A stretch of DNA of 64,000 nt from Taibaiella soli. Its GTDB lineage: Bacteria; Bacteroidota; Bacteroidia; Chitinophagales; Chitinophagaceae. A program made the position numbers and the translations under genes. Below are positions 35,136 through 44,041 of the stretch, one piece after another. The stretch spans positions 295,749 to 359,748 of the forward strand of contig NZ_QKTW01000017.1 of NCBI RefSeq assembly GCF_003236175.1, in the 5' to 3' direction. A model generated the notes under the pieces. It was given only the letters and a program-made list of their open reading frames with translations, did no database searches and had not been told where the DNA came from. How positions within the stretch are numbered: position 1 is the stretch's first letter; each line of letters starts with the position of its first letter.

Positions 35136-36269
35136 ATGATACATTCTCTGAAACACCTTTCAGTAAACTGGATTGACGGCATGCAGATTTCCGAGCAGCA
35201 TTATACTGGGCAGGAATGCTTTATTGCAGACTCGCTGCGCGATGTAGCATCCTTTCAAATTAACCGGTTTAACTACGGATTGCTACCGGTTGAAGGGCTC
35301 ACCGACGAGAAAGACATTTTTAATATCTACACAACTGCAACAAACGATGTGCAGCTGCATATTAAAAAATGCCACGCCGTAACTGCTGCGGGTTACCGCA
35401 TCGATATGACAGAAGTTCCGGTAAATATCAATTCTCTTTCGGACACCTCTAAAGAAAAAGAGCAGACGTTTTATGTTTTGATCAGCGTGAATCCATTTGA
35501 TCGGGTCCCCACCGGAGATTTCGACCCGGAAGAAATACCACCGCGGCATCTGCATGTCCGCCCGCGCTACCAGGTACAACTTGTATCGGCAAATGATATC
35601 GGCAACAATCATATTTCCGGCAACTATCTGATGGCCGGTAAAGTAATATTTCATGAAGGAGCAATTGATATCGATGCATCCTTTATTCCACCCTGTACTA
35701 CGGTTAGCAGTCATCCCCGCCTGCTCGCCTATCAGCAACAGTTTACCAATGCAACAGCACAATTGCAGCAGCACGCCATGACCATTCTTCGCAAGGCTAA
35801 TCATAAAAACCAGCATACAATAATTACCTCGTGCGTTACCGGCATGTGCCGGTCTCTGCTGCATCAGTTCAGCAATCAGTATTTCCATCTGCGGAACATG
35901 TCGGCAGAATTGTCGCCCGTATATCTCGTCAACAGCTTTGCCAGTCTCGCTCATGCGCTGTATGTCTGCATCAATACCATGCAAGACGCCGATAAAGAAA
36001 CGACGCTCAATTACTGTGCTGAATGGAGCGCTGTGCCACCGCACGCACTGCTCACCGCGTTGTCTTCGGTGGTAGAAATTAACTACAACCATTACAAAGC
36101 CGGTGAATACATGGAAACAATTGCGACAATGCTTACCAAACTGAAAATGATCTGGGAAAAACTGGCAGCCCTGGAATATCTGGGTCAACAACGTGAAAAT
36201 ATTATCGTCAGTGAACAGGTCATCACGCAAACGATAAAACAAAACAAAGGCTGGAGTCCGTTTGATTAA
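35136..36269 (+). CDS. tssK: TssK, baseplate-membrane connector
   Basis: TssK trimers connect the baseplate wedges to the membrane complex. The 377-residue protein opens with VNWIDGMQISEQHYTGQECF, the conserved TssK beginning (W..GM.I...HF..Q), then has a beta-sandwich shoulder (RHLHVRPRYQVQLVSA), a long helical stalk (LLAYQQQFTNATAQLQQHAMTI) and a C-terminal head. The lack of a membrane segment fits a cytoplasmic protein. It is followed after 36 bp by the first possible tssB start. Confidence 0.9.
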   Translation: MIHSLKHLSVNWIDGMQISEQHYTGQECFIADSLRDVASFQINRFNYGLLPVEGLTDEKDIFNIYTTATNDVQLHIKKCHAVTAAGYRIDMTEVPVNINSLSDTSKEKEQTFYVLISVNPFDRVPTGDFDPEEIPPRHLHVRPRYQVQLVSANDIGNNHISGNYLMAGKVIFHEGAIDIDASFIPPCTTVSSHPRLLAYQQQFTNATAQLQQHAMTILRKANHKNQHTIITSCVTGMCRSLLHQFSNQYFHLRNMSAELSPVYLVNSFASLAHALYVCINTMQDADKETTLNYCAEWSAVPPHALLTALSSVVEINYNHYKAGEYMETIATMLTKLKMIWEKLAALEYLGQQRENIIVSEQVITQTIKQNKGWSPFD

Positions 36270-36349
36270 ATAAGAAATCATGTCAGCAAACAAATTTCAA
36301 AACTGATGGGCTTTCCGTTTCACAGTGCATTCAAAAAAATCAGAAGTAT

Positions 36350-36366
36350 GCTGGGATTGAGTCCCA
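36350..36366 (+). promoter_or_regulatory. Hairpin upstream of the tssB core start
   Basis: CTGGGA and TCCCAG form a stem in the segment between tssK and the TssB core ATG at 36459. If tssB begins at 36459, this is part of a 190-bp leader, much longer than other gaps in the operon, and could stabilise or process the mRNA for the abundant sheath proteins. Confidence 0.4.
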
Positions 36367-36458
36367 GAGCACCAGACCGTGCGCAGGAAATTCCAGACAA
36401 AAATGAGTCCAATAACAATGGTCTAAATATTATTCTTAATCAATCAAAAAATAACACT

Positions 36459-36911
36459 ATGTCAATGTTCAGTTACGGTGTAGGCGGCAACGAAGTAAAA
36501 ATAGATGCCAACGAAGCCATTCAGGAGATTCAGGAAAACAAAACGCTTATGGTGGCACAGCTCACCAGCGACGTTCCAACCAAGCCTGAAGTCATTACCA
36601 ATTTGCGGACTGTAGAAGATGTCTTCCGTCATTTTCAACCAACCATTAAAGTGGAACACGAAACTGCCGACGGCCAAACAAGAAAAGAAGATTTCAACTT
36701 TAAAACCGTTGCCGATTTCACACCGGATGGCATTACACAGCAAAGCGCATTTCTGAAAGAGCTCAATCTGCAGCAGGAGCAGTACAACACTATCATCCGC
36801 CAAATGAAGACCAACAAAGTGCTGCGCGCGATGCTGGAAAATCCGGAAAACAAACAGGCCTTCATACAGGCTTTAAAAGCGGTAGCTACTGAATTACAAA
36901 ACGCACAATAA
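36459..36911 (+). CDS. tssB: TssB, small sheath subunit (VipA)
   Basis: TssB pairs with TssC to build the contractile sheath. From ATG 36459 the protein has 150 residues and starts MSMFSYGVGGNEVKIDANEA, the standard T6SSiii TssB opening, followed by MVAQLTSDVPTKPEV and the helical C-terminal part with TPDGITQQSAFLKEL. The same frame is open from another ATG at 36306, which would add 51 residues without known homology, and that start lies 36 bp after tssK, closer to the spacing of the other operon genes. The shorter form matches the family; the longer form cannot be excluded. Confidence 0.9.
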   Translation: MSMFSYGVGGNEVKIDANEAIQEIQENKTLMVAQLTSDVPTKPEVITNLRTVEDVFRHFQPTIKVEHETADGQTRKEDFNFKTVADFTPDGITQQSAFLKELNLQQEQYNTIIRQMKTNKVLRAMLENPENKQAFIQALKAVATELQNAQ

Positions 36912-36936
36912 TTAATCATCCACGAAAGACAAAATA

Positions 36937-38289
36937 ATGGCAAAATCACAAAATGCAACAGCTGTTGCCGAACATCAGGGACTTGTTGCCGAAGTAATGG
37001 AAAGTCTGCAGCCGCTCGCTAAAGTAGGCGGTTTCGATTTCCTGGAATCAGTAGTAGAAGGCCTTGCCAATCTCAATCCCGAACGCAAAGCACGCAAGCA
37101 GATCTTCTTAACTGATAAAGAAAAGAAAACGGATCGTGATGCACTAACACAAAAGGTAAACCTCTGGATCAACCTGCTGGAAACTGCGGACTCTACTGAA
37201 CAAATGATTGACCACTGCAAAAAACAGGCGGATCAGGCGAAAACGGTATTGCAGAAAAATCTCAAAAATACACTGGAAGCCACACGTGAGCTCGAAACCA
37301 GCTACCGTACCGTTGCACAGTTCTATAAAAACACAGAACTCGAAAAAGTGCCGAATGTGCATATCGTAAATGCCTCTATGGAGCAAATGACAGACCTGGA
37401 TAATCCAGTTTTCGTCAATGCCATCGCAGGCGAATTCAAACAACATTATGACCGCCTCGATCTTCGTGAGAACTACTCTATCCTCGCAATACCTGGTTAT
37501 CTGGGCTCCAATAAAGTGCTGGAGAAATGGGCTAAAATCTGTAACGAAAACAAAGTGATGCTTGTTACAGATTTCGCTAATCTCGACAAACCGGATGACG
37601 TAGTAGATATGTTTGATGCTGCAAACCTCACTGGTGGCGAATTGCACCGGAGCAATGTCATCATGACCTGCAACTGGCTTGTGGGCCGGGGAAAGGCTGC
37701 CGAGATTGGGGAAGAGGACGATATTTATATGCCGCCTTCTACTTCACTGGCCGGCAAAATCTATAAGACACTCATGTCGCAGGTGTCTGCTGGTAAAAAA
37801 TTCGGCAACATGAATGAGGTCGATGCGGTACGTTTCGAGCTGAAGAAAAGTGAAATTTCCCATCTGGAAAGAATTGGATTGGTGCCAATGGTAAGTGAAT
37901 ATGGCAAGATCATGGCATTCTCCGCAAAAACTTTGTTCACCGGCGACAATATCGGTCTTCAGACTTATTCCGTAGTGCGCGTGTTTGACTATGTCACAAA
38001 AGTATTGCTCGACTTCTTAAACCGCCGTGCGTTTGAAAACTGGAACAGCAAAAATGAAGACAATCTACGTATGCAGATTGTACAATTCCTGGATAGCATT
38101 AAGGGTCCCGACAAACTGATCGAGAAATTCAAGATCACCCGCCTGGAGCAGGATCCGATCAAGAAAGACCAGGTGTGGCTCGATATCCGCCTGACACCTT
38201 ATTTTCCAGCCAAAAGTTTTGTGATAAAGCTGGACGGTCACAAAGGAGACGATGGCAACGAATGGAACGCTGACTACGAGCAGGAATAA
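36937..38289 (+). CDS. tssC: TssC, large sheath subunit (VipB)
   Basis: TssC forms most of the T6SS sheath and interlocks with TssB. The 450-residue protein has the family pattern: an N-terminal helical part, the core beta-sheet region (YSILAIPGYLGSNKVLEKWAKIC, VMLVTDFANLDKP), SNVIMTCNWLVGRG and the C-terminal YFPAKSFVIKLDGHKGD strands. It is the last gene of the plus-strand tss operon, 25 bp after tssB, and is followed 10 bp downstream by a strong terminator. Confidence 0.95.
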   Translation: MAKSQNATAVAEHQGLVAEVMESLQPLAKVGGFDFLESVVEGLANLNPERKARKQIFLTDKEKKTDRDALTQKVNLWINLLETADSTEQMIDHCKKQADQAKTVLQKNLKNTLEATRELETSYRTVAQFYKNTELEKVPNVHIVNASMEQMTDLDNPVFVNAIAGEFKQHYDRLDLRENYSILAIPGYLGSNKVLEKWAKICNENKVMLVTDFANLDKPDDVVDMFDAANLTGGELHRSNVIMTCNWLVGRGKAAEIGEEDDIYMPPSTSLAGKIYKTLMSQVSAGKKFGNMNEVDAVRFELKKSEISHLERIGLVPMVSEYGKIMAFSAKTLFTGDNIGLQTYSVVRVFDYVTKVLLDFLNRRAFENWNSKNEDNLRMQIVQFLDSIKGPDKLIEKFKITRLEQDPIKKDQVWLDIRLTPYFPAKSFVIKLDGHKGDDGNEWNADYEQE

Positions 38290-38298
38290 GCACAACAG

Positions 38299-38330
38299 AA
38301 ACGCCCGGTCTCCCGGGCGTTTTGCTTTTT
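38299..38330 (+). terminator. Terminator of the tss operon
   Basis: AAACGCCCGG and CCGGGCGTTT form a 10-bp stem with a 4-nt loop followed by a T-rich tract, 10 bp after the tssC stop. Confidence 0.88.
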
Positions 38331-38408
38331 AAAAATGTCCGCGCCCATACCAAACATAAATTTTCGTCAGGAAGGATTTATCTTTAAGAGAATTTTTGAG
38401 ATGTTGTT

Positions 38409-39761
38409 ATGCCATATGCCGAAAAATTAACCCAAATCGAAAGTCTGCGAAATATCATTGACCAGTACGGCCCGATTTCTAATGATTTACTAAAGAAAAT
38501 CAATTATAAATTCAGACTGGAATGGAACTACACGTCCAATAGCATGGAAGGTAACAGCCTGACCAAACAGGAAACCCGTAGCGTAATGGTTGGTAATATT
38601 ACTGTTGGTGGCAAACCAATGAAGGATATTCTGGAAATGAAAGGGCATGATGACCTGATCAGTGACATCCTGAAAATGTCAAAAGGTGAGCTTAATATTT
38701 CGGAAAAGAGAATTAAGGAAATACACAAAGCCATTGTACATGAGGACGACCCGGCCAAACAAAAAATGATAGGAAAATGGAAGCTCGATCCAAATTATCT
38801 GTACAACTATAAGCAGGAACGTTTTGATTTCGTTGCACCTGGCGACGTTGAGGACGCGATGCACCAACTGATAAACTGGCTAAATGGCGAAAAAGATAAA
38901 ATCAGCAGGCAGGCGAACGATGCCATGCATCCTGTAACATTGGCGTTCGAGTTTCATCTCAAATACATTACCGTTCATCCGTTTCACGACGGAAATGGCC
39001 GTACCGCAAGAATTCTGACCAATATCATTTTGATTGCGTATGGATTGCCCCCTATCTACATTACAGAAACTGAGAAAAAACTCTATTATCAATACCTTGC
39101 CGACATTCAAGGTTATGGCGGCGAACCTGATCTTTTCTATGATTTCATGGCTGATAGACTGATCCGTTCCATGGAACTCGTCATTGATGCGATAGAAGGC
39201 CGGACAATTGAAGAACCGGATGATCTGAAAAAGAAACTTTCATTACTCAAGAAACAGTTGGGGCAAGACCCTAATTCCAGAGTTGAAATCAGATATAGCA
39301 ATGATGCTGTTGCAAATGCAATTAAAAAAAGCATCATTCCATTAACTGAAATCTGGGAAAATAAATTGCGGAATTTTGACGCTCTCTTTAAGTCGAGAGA
39401 AATTCGGGTTTCGGCTTCAAATCTGACTCGTAAAGGGATTGAAGCGAATAAAACACTTAACGATTTTTGCCAAGGGATGTTGACTTCAATTATGAAATCT
39501 GCTGTCAAAGTAACCGACGTCCGCATCAGATGCAACTTTAAAAACTTAAGAACAATCGATAAAGAGTTGAACATTAACGGAGGCGAAATAAATGTTCAAT
39601 TCCATGACCATCTTTATGAAATAATCTATTCTGGTGCCAATCAATCAATCACCAAACTGTACGACCAATTTTTAACGGAAGCCGAAATAGAATCAATTAC
39701 CGATTCCATCGGTAATTGGGCTTTTAACGAGATCGAAGAAATTGTAGCACGCGAAAAATAG
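38409..39761 (+). CDS. Fic-domain protein with N-terminal inhibitory helix (class II)
   Basis: Fic enzymes transfer AMP or other nucleotide moieties from ATP-like cofactors to target proteins. The 450-residue protein has the complete active motif HPFHDGNGR at 190-198 (catalytic His190, anion-binding loop GNGR) and an N-terminal inhibitory motif SNSMEG (Ser43 to Glu47-Gly48), where the Glu blocks productive ATP binding. That makes it a self-inhibited class II Fic protein. A flap-like segment (MIGKWKLDPNYLYNYKQERFDFV) and a long C-terminal domain (about 275-450) follow. It begins 120 bp after the tss terminator, so it is not part of that transcript; whether it is a T6SS cargo or a housekeeping AMPylator is unknown. 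Confidence 0.92.
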   Translation: MPYAEKLTQIESLRNIIDQYGPISNDLLKKINYKFRLEWNYTSNSMEGNSLTKQETRSVMVGNITVGGKPMKDILEMKGHDDLISDILKMSKGELNISEKRIKEIHKAIVHEDDPAKQKMIGKWKLDPNYLYNYKQERFDFVAPGDVEDAMHQLINWLNGEKDKISRQANDAMHPVTLAFEFHLKYITVHPFHDGNGRTARILTNIILIAYGLPPIYITETEKKLYYQYLADIQGYGGEPDLFYDFMADRLIRSMELVIDAIEGRTIEEPDDLKKKLSLLKKQLGQDPNSRVEIRYSNDAVANAIKKSIIPLTEIWENKLRNFDALFKSREIRVSASNLTRKGIEANKTLNDFCQGMLTSIMKSAVKVTDVRIRCNFKNLRTIDKELNINGGEINVQFHDHLYEIIYSGANQSITKLYDQFLTEAEIESITDSIGNWAFNEIEEIVAREK

Positions 39762-39807
39762 ATAACAACACAAACATCTGATGTTTAGCACAACATCAAA
39801 CAAACAG

Positions 39808-39842
39808 AAAAAGCGGTTGTCACATGACAACCGCTTTTTTAT
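39808..39842 (+). terminator. Terminator after the Fic gene
   Basis: AAAAGCGGTTGTCA and TGACAACCGCTTTT form a long perfect stem around a short central loop, followed by T residues. The A-run on the left lets it also serve transcription from the other side. Confidence 0.88.
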
Positions 39843-39941
39843 TTAGTTTCCCCGACAGACGGAAAAAATTGGGTGAACAGTAAGTCCACCCAAGTCGGTT
39901 CATTAGACAATGATCCGATCCACCCACGAAAGATTACTTAA

Positions 39942-40844
39942 TTATTGTTTTACGATTTTGAAAGATTCGTTGCCTTGTTTAGACAGAATGTTCAGGATGT
40001 ACATACCTGCAGGCAGTTGTTGAATATCCATCTGGCTAGTGCTGCCGTTGCTTACCGGAACAACAGAAACTTTAGAACCCATCAGATCAGTCAGCAGAAT
40101 CGTTGCGTCAGTTGCAGCACCGCTGATGTTGATTTTACCATTAGTAACAGTCGGATAAACTTTAGTACCAGTTGTAGCATTACCGGCAGTGAGTTTAAGC
40201 GTTCTAACATCGCTGAAAGACATTTCACCGCTGTAGTCAACAGTTACGAGACGGTAGTATACCTGGCCGCTGATTTCAGAAGCGTTATCAGTATAAGAAT
40301 AGTGTTGCGTCAGATCAGAAGAAACTGCAGCTGGTTTGTCTTTACCGATTTCTTTCCAGTTAGTACCATCAGTGCTTCTTTGGATAGAGAAGAAGTTTAC
40401 ATTTTTCTCAGTTTCAGTAGTCCAGTTGATTTGAACCGAAGAACCGCTTGCGCTAGCCGTAAAAGAAGACAATGTAATTGGCAGTGGCGTTGGAGCAACT
40501 AAACAAGTGTTAGAACCGCTGCCAGTCACAAACTGAATGCTTTGACCAGCGAGAGAGGTTAACGAAGTTTGGTTTGAATTGCAAGAACCGCCGCCGCCGC
40601 CGGATTTAAATGATGCCGGAGATGCACTTGTACCTGCACCGCTAACGAATGTATAAGTGCTACCGTTGTAAACAACACTTACACCACTAAATGAACTTGG
40701 TCCATTGCCGTTCCACGTCAGGAAAATACAGAAGCTATTGGCAGAGATTGTTGCGCCGCTAACGCAATTGATTTGAGCGCTAGTCTGAGACGTAGACGCA
40801 AAGAGGCTTAATGCCAGCATTGGCATGAGTAAAAGTGATTTCAT
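39942..40844 (-). CDS. T9SS-secreted surface protein with type A sorting domain
   Basis: The 300-residue protein has a signal peptide (MKSLLLMPMLALSLFASTSQTSAQ), a Ser/Gly-rich region with three cysteines, a fibronectin-like domain (LPITLSSFTASASGSSVQINWTTETEKN split over about 119-146, SIQRSTDGTNW), and a C-terminal T9SS type A sorting domain starting about TKVYPTVTNGKINI and ending QLPAGMYILNILSKQGNESFKIVKQ. The sorting domain directs export across the outer membrane and anchoring at the surface. Its function beyond that is not recognisable. A 556-bp gene-free stretch lies upstream. Confidence 0.88.
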   Translation of the reverse strand: MKSLLLMPMLALSLFASTSQTSAQINCVSGATISANSFCIFLTWNGNGPSSFSGVSVVYNGSTYTFVSGAGTSASPASFKSGGGGGSCNSNQTSLTSLAGQSIQFVTGSGSNTCLVAPTPLPITLSSFTASASGSSVQINWTTETEKNVNFFSIQRSTDGTNWKEIGKDKPAAVSSDLTQHYSYTDNASEISGQVYYRLVTVDYSGEMSFSDVRTLKLTAGNATTGTKVYPTVTNGKINISGAATDATILLTDLMGSKVSVVPVSNGSTSQMDIQQLPAGMYILNILSKQGNESFKIVKQ

Positions 40845-41400
40845 TTTGCTTTCGTTTTATTTTGATTAAATAGAAGGTAAATCCAGTAACGAGTAGGGGG
40901 TCACGATACAGTCAAAGGGTTGACCGATTAAATCTGGCGAACATAGTAAGCCCGTAACTACAGGTGCGTATGTTTAGATATTAGCCGTAAAATTGTCTGA
41001 TTATTTTCGGAGCAATACACTGCTCTATGTCAAATATGACATTAGGTTGGTCTTTCGTTTCATCTTGGGTGTGTTTTAAATAAATGCTTTCGTTCCGCAA
41101 ACATACAATTTAAATATTACGATAAAAGGAAAATTTCATCATTAACAAAAAAATCACCAAAATTGGGGAGCTCTCAAAAGCGCTACAGATGGGCGTATCA
41201 GAACATGAACGCATTTATCCGACTTTGCTTCTTTAAAAATTACTAATATAAAAACTGAATTATTTAATCATCATTTCAATCCAAATGCTGCGATTGCAAA
41301 AGCAATTATTCCCAATTTAAAACAGCTTTGATTTCATCCGTTGCTTACCGATGCAACAGCGTTTCAAAATCGAAATATGGCACTTCATACTTTCAAAATG
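40845..41400. other. Gene-free stretch with two small palindromes
   Basis: No credible gene or RNA is visible. Two adjacent palindromes stand out: GAGCA-N6-TGCTC at 41010-41025 and ATGTCA-AATA-TGACAT at 41027-41042. They lie about 170 bp upstream of the T9SS protein start (40844) and could be regulatory. The remainder is AT-rich and without repeats I can see. Confidence 0.5.
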
Positions 41401-43224
41401 TTAGTAGTTCACGTCTTTGTTTCTTACATCGTTGAGTTGCTCATCGAGATTACAGGCCGCACTGATCAAACCCAGATGGGTAAAGGCTTGCGGGAAGTTA
41501 CCGAGGTGCTCGCCTTCAAAGCCAAGCTGCTCTGAATAAAGACCGAGATGATTGGCATAACCAAGCATTTTCTCAAAATAAAATCTTGCTTTTTCCAACT
41601 GACCTGAGCGCGACAAACATTCTACATACCAAAACGTACACATAGAAAACGTCCCTTCATGACTGATGAAACCGTCCGGTGCCGCAAGGTCTGGCTTGTA
41701 ACGATAGACCAGCGAATCCGACACCAGGTCTCTTTCAATTGCTTTCAAAGTAGAAAGCCATCGCGGATCTTTCGGACTGATAAACTCTACGATCGGCATC
41801 AGTAAGGTAGATGCATCAACACTGCTGGCGCCGGGATATTGCACAAATGCCTGCAGTTTTTCGTCCCAGAAATCGTTGTATATCGATTCGAATATTTTAT
41901 CGCGCGCTACCTTCCATTTAGCATTTAACGGAAACGAACGGTTTCTCGCCAGCTTGATCGCTCTGTCTAAAGCCACCCAACACTGCAATCGCGAGTAAAG
42001 AAATTTTCTTCTGCCACCACGCACCTCCCATATGCCTTCATCCGGCTGATCCCAATTTTTACTCAACCAATCGATCTGTTGTTCGAGGTCTTTCCAAAAA
42101 TCGTATGAAATAGGCTCCCCGTGTTTGTCGTAGAGATGTACGGCATTCATCAGCTCACCGTAGATATCGAGCTGGAGCTGCCCATAAGCGTCATTACCAA
42201 TACGGATGGGCTGCGAGTCACGATAGCCGGAAAACCCTTTCAATACATTTTCTTTCAGCTGCGGATGCCCATCAATCGAATACATAATACCCAGACGGCT
42301 CTGACCTTTGATGTCCTCACACTGCTTCTCCACCCATTGCATAAATGCACCGGCTTCTTTTTTATAACCCAGCTTCATCAACGCATTTACTGTAAAAGAA
42401 GCATCCCTGATCCAGGTGTAACGATAATCCCAGTTGCGCTGACCGCCAATCGTTTCCGGCAAACCGAAAGTTGCGGCTGCAATTATAGATCCATATTGAA
42501 ATGAGGTAAGCTGTTTTAAAACAAGCGCCGAACGATTGACTGTTTCCATCCACCGGCCGCGATAGGTAGAGTGCCCTACCCAATCCTTCCAATAATTAAC
42601 CGTGCGAAATAAACTATCAGTGATAAAAGTTTCAAAGTCTTCTTTCCCTACCTGCCCTTTATCAACCTGCTCCAATAAAAAATCCGCCGTCTGACCCGCG
42701 CCCAGCGTAAATTCCGCGATTGCATCATTGCCTTTTACGTGCAGGGGCACCGAGCTTTTCAGCCGCAAAACAATTTTATCTCTTCCTTTGCTGGTGAATA
42801 TTAGCTCGTATCGCGATTTCCGCTTAATCTGATGTTTGCTTCGTCCATAATTAAACCGCGGTACACACTTCATTTTATAATTTACATTTCCCCGCACCGT
42901 TGTCACTCGCCGGATCAATTCTTTACCATCATACTCTTCGGCCACAGGCATAAAATCGGTGATTTCACCCACACCATCGGTTGATAAAAAACGGGTGAGC
43001 AACACGTTTGTATCAGGCAGATAAATCTGCTTGGTTTTCATCTCTGCGAATTCCGGCTGAATGTAAAAGTAACCGCCTTTTTGATCGTCGAGTAAGGCTG
43101 CGAATATGGTGGGTGAATCAAAATTGGGGAAACACATAAAATCAATCGAGCCGTTTAGCCCTACCAAGGCAACAGTATTAAGGTCTCCGATTACTCCATA
43201 GTTTTCTATTGGCTGATATCCCAT
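41401..43224 (-). CDS. GH15 glucoamylase-like / trehalase-like glycoside hydrolase
   Basis: The 607-residue protein starts MGYQPIENYGVIGDLNTVALVGLNGSIDFMCFPNFDSPTIFA (split over residues 1-42), the characteristic opening of the bacterial GH15 glucoamylase-like family that includes trehalases. An N-terminal beta-sandwich (to about 220) is followed by the (alpha/alpha)6 barrel with RNWDYRYTWIRDASF, GIWEVRGGRRKFLYSRLQCWVALDRAI and a C-terminal EGTFSMCTFWYVECL segment. There is no signal peptide, so the enzyme acts in the cytoplasm on glucosides such as trehalose or maltodextrins. The substrate cannot be decided. Confidence 0.9.
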   Translation of the reverse strand: MGYQPIENYGVIGDLNTVALVGLNGSIDFMCFPNFDSPTIFAALLDDQKGGYFYIQPEFAEMKTKQIYLPDTNVLLTRFLSTDGVGEITDFMPVAEEYDGKELIRRVTTVRGNVNYKMKCVPRFNYGRSKHQIKRKSRYELIFTSKGRDKIVLRLKSSVPLHVKGNDAIAEFTLGAGQTADFLLEQVDKGQVGKEDFETFITDSLFRTVNYWKDWVGHSTYRGRWMETVNRSALVLKQLTSFQYGSIIAAATFGLPETIGGQRNWDYRYTWIRDASFTVNALMKLGYKKEAGAFMQWVEKQCEDIKGQSRLGIMYSIDGHPQLKENVLKGFSGYRDSQPIRIGNDAYGQLQLDIYGELMNAVHLYDKHGEPISYDFWKDLEQQIDWLSKNWDQPDEGIWEVRGGRRKFLYSRLQCWVALDRAIKLARNRSFPLNAKWKVARDKIFESIYNDFWDEKLQAFVQYPGASSVDASTLLMPIVEFISPKDPRWLSTLKAIERDLVSDSLVYRYKPDLAAPDGFISHEGTFSMCTFWYVECLSRSGQLEKARFYFEKMLGYANHLGLYSEQLGFEGEHLGNFPQAFTHLGLISAACNLDEQLNDVRNKDVNY

Positions 43225-43307
43225 ACGTCTGATGTTTTCGGGTTCAACTACCCCAAAGTTCCTGTTTATCCAGCAAATAAACCATGCCGCGGATCATCAA
43301 GGTATAA

Positions 43308-43372
43308 ATTTTAAGTTCTAAGTTTTATGTTTTAAGTTCTACGTTATGGGTTGTACGTTCTCAGCCGTAGAC
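43308..43372. repeat. AAGTTCTA/TTTTAAGTT word repeat
   Basis: Degenerate 11-13-bp words (AAGTTCTAAGTTTTATG, TTTTAAGTTCTACGTT, GGGTTGTACGTT) are chained here. The same family recurs at 43872-43928 and in reverse orientation at 60300-60335, always between genes. Confidence 0.65.
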
Positions 43373-43384
43373 CTTTGACCATTA

Positions 43385-43792
43385 CTACCATCCCTGTTCT
43401 ATAATTCTGATGGTGATATCGCCCTTATTATCTACCAGCCAGTAATAATGAATTTTAACGCCGTACTTGATTATATAAGCGAGACAATCACGGAAACGTG
43501 TAGGATCAACGCCCCGACCACCGTTTTGCATAGCTACGACAAAACCTTGATAGGTTTTCGGTTTGATGGGTGTTTTAAAATAGCGACAATCCCAGTTGAC
43601 GGAGTCAATATTGGTGAAAACCATTACACTTTTGTGTGGTGAAATACCGTGACCGGAACAACCCGTCCCTTCCTGAGTAGCGCCCATTCCGTAATAGAGA
43701 TCAAACTCTGTTTCATTATCAATCGTAAACTTTTGACCGCAACAATTGAGCGCGGAAATCAATAATGCTGAAAGGATGACTATTCGCAGCAT
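43385..43792 (-). CDS. Hypothetical exported protein
   Basis: From ATG 43792 the protein has 135 residues with a signal peptide (MLRIVILSALLISALNCCGQ). The Cys residues near its end could be a lipobox (LNCC) or a normal cleavage site. The mature part contains FTIDNETEFDLYYGMGATQEGTGCSGHGI and ends with HYYWLVDNKGDITIRIIEQGW (described by its ends only), suggesting a small beta-rich periplasmic or surface protein. No family is recognised. The frame upstream to 43849 is less likely. The gene stands alone, with word repeats on both sides. Confidence 0.68.
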   Translation of the reverse strand: MLRIVILSALLISALNCCGQKFTIDNETEFDLYYGMGATQEGTGCSGHGISPHKSVMVFTNIDSVNWDCRYFKTPIKPKTYQGFVVAMQNGGRGVDPTRFRDCLAYIIKYGVKIHYYWLVDNKGDITIRIIEQGW

Positions 43793-43871
43793 AAGAAGCG
43801 GTTTTACGGTAAAGCTTTGACTGCAGATCATCGTCAAAGTTGAAAACAAAATTACAGGATTGTGCGTTGCG

Positions 43872-43928
43872 AGATTTAAGTCTTTAAGTTGTACGTTTTA
43901 AGCTGTAAGTCCTAAGTTGTAAGTTGAA
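43872..43928. repeat. TTTAAGTTGTACG word repeat
   Basis: Chained variants of TTTAAGTTGTACGTTTTAAG and CTAAGTTGTAAGTTGA; see also 43308 and 60300. A reverse copy of the CCTGAGCGGAGT element follows at about 43951-43970. Confidence 0.65.
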
Positions 43929-44041
43929 AAAATTAACTGTTTTGACTTTTGCCCTTCAACTCCGCTCAGGATAACGACGCCCCGCTAAATGTGGGCACAC
44001 AATGCGCGGGATCCCTCTTGCATCGGGATGATTGCTATGAC

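Noticed and set aside
21020..38289. Prophage or phage-tail island (sheath, tube, gp25, spike genes)
   Set aside because: TssF/G/K/N/R, ClpV and the absence of capsid, portal, terminase and lysis genes identify a T6SS, not a phage or extracellular contractile particle.
41027..41042. Further Crp-type site (ATGTCA-AATA-TGACAT)
   Set aside because: The half-sites are TGTCA/TGACA, the reverse arrangement of GTGA/TCAC, so it does not match the regulator's predicted site.
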